A program made the position numbers and the translations under genes. A model generated the notes under the pieces. The model ran no database searches, was not told the origin of the DNA, and worked only from the letters and a program-made list of their open reading frames with translations. This document shows positions 63,255-64,000 of a stretch of DNA of 64,000 nucleotides, in pieces (within the stretch, counting starts at the first letter, position 1; each line of letters begins with the position of its first letter). The DNA is from Melieria omissa. Taxonomy: Eukaryota; Arthropoda; Insecta; Diptera; Ulidiidae. The DNA lies in contig OZ020267.1 of assembly GCA_963971225.1 (NCBI GenBank), forward strand, positions 47,129,993 through 47,193,992, in the 5' to 3' direction.

Positions 63255-63842
63255 GTAATGATATTTTATAAGTAACAGAACAACTTTTAAAGAAGCACCG
63301 CCACAATTGTTTTAATGTAATTGATTGCAATAACCGGATGGGATTAATGATCAATCAGCTGATAGATAGCGTAGTGATGACAACTGCAGCCTAAACAATA
63401 CAGCCAAATAAGTATATATGTACATATAAAAACCAAAAATTCTAGTTTATAGTGAAATTTGTTATGCAGCGCGAGTATACAAAGAAAAGATAATAATTTA
63501 ACGAATTGGTGGGGTTGAGCTTGCCGGTGGAATTTTTATATACACAAAATAAGGTCGTTTTTAAGTACCTTTTAAATACCTAACCCCATTTACGAAACTA
63601 AAATTTAGGCATTCAGCGCTTAAGTGCTTCTCCCGTTCAAACCTTAAAGAGATTCCTATTATAGGTAAGATACTTAAGCGGGTTTAATTGTACACGTACA
63701 ACACTACCGAATACCGAACTAACGATACACTTAGCTTACAGCCTAAAGGAAAAAGCTGTAGTTATGAAAACCATATTTAGGTTAGTTTGAAAATGAAGAA
63801 TTGGAGGTATTACTCGATGTAACACTTCGTTCAATAATGTGT
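63255..63842. other. Intron or intergenic sequence, no gene seen
   Basis: This follows the exon 2 donor of the unidentified gene. No third exon could be recognised before the mariner end. Confidence 0.4.
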
Positions 63843-64000
63843 GTGACTAACTAATTAAAACACATTTTTTTGCCAAAATTCGTTTTTATTCATCAACATA
63901 GTCCCCTTTTAGGGAGATACAATCATTCCAACGCTTTTCCAATCTTTCGATACCGCCTTTGTAGAACGATTTTTCTTTGCCTTCAAAATAGGCGTTAGTT
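63843..64000 (-). mobile_element. Mariner end and transposase C-terminus, cut by the window edge
   Basis: The minus strand, from the right edge, gives an AYFEGKEKSFYKGGIERLEK-like segment, then RW-DCI and a GDYVDE-like terminus before a stop, followed by a mariner-style AAAACACATTTTTTTGCCAA-type tail. The rest lies right of the window. Confidence 0.65.

Noticed and set aside
1..64000. CRISPR array, prokaryotic operon, integrated virus or giant mobile system
   Set aside because: No regularly spaced repeats, no dense same-strand ORFs and no viral core genes were seen; introns, GT/AG sites and dipteran transposons mark this as fly DNA.
1..64000. tRNA or rRNA genes
   Set aside because: No clover-leaf with matching A and B boxes and no rRNA stretch was recognised by eye.

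Overview
The window is AT-rich DNA from a higher (brachyceran) fly, most likely a tephritid-like fruit fly. Three spliced genes point to this: a Drosophila Gip-type hydroxypyruvate isomerase and two CO2-receptor genes of the Gr21a (GR1/GR2) type. The introns are long and packed with dipteran transposons (mariner, Tc1, PIF/Harbinger, hAT, TTAA-flanked piggyBac-like, LINE, gypsy, BEL/Pao and Helitron-like debris). No bacterial or viral operon, rRNA, tRNA or CRISPR array was seen. The species call is inference.

Layout. 1-3000 (minus) is a decayed LINE with RT, endonuclease and ORF1. 4524-13531 (plus) is Gip in four exons; its introns hold a PIF/Harbinger element and a Tc1 element. 13.6-18.2 kb is intergenic, with MITEs and a transposase remnant. 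18219-39675 (minus) is Gr21a-like gene A, with seven exons and 454 codons. 39.7-42.4 kb is intergenic, with a TTAA element and remnants. 42418-56794 (minus) is Gr21a-like gene B, with seven exons and 440 codons. 57-60 kb holds MITEs, a mariner deletion derivative and a LINE tail. 60472-63254 (plus) holds the first two coding exons of an unidentified gene with a signal peptide; it probably continues past the window, and its intron contains a Helitron-like block and a gypsy remnant ending in an LTR. A mariner end closes the window.

The strongest biological result is the tandem, same-strand pair of CO2-receptor genes. Both are open through seven exons with the same intron phases, and three internal exons plus exon 2 have the same lengths. 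They differ enough (roughly 70 percent identity in exon 2 by eye) to be old paralogs rather than a fresh copy. In Drosophila, Gr21a acts with Gr63a as the CO2 receptor in antennal neurons; other flies and mosquitoes carry more than one gene of this type. Gip is a metabolic enzyme with no evident functional link to its neighbours.

The second theme is the mobile load. Eight elements have flanks matching or nearly matching TTAA or an 8-bp duplication, several elements are nested, and two intronic inverted repeats of 0.85-1.0 kb would form long hairpins in the receptor pre-mRNA region. All exon boundaries were placed by hand from GT/AG sites and reading frame; no transcript data were available.
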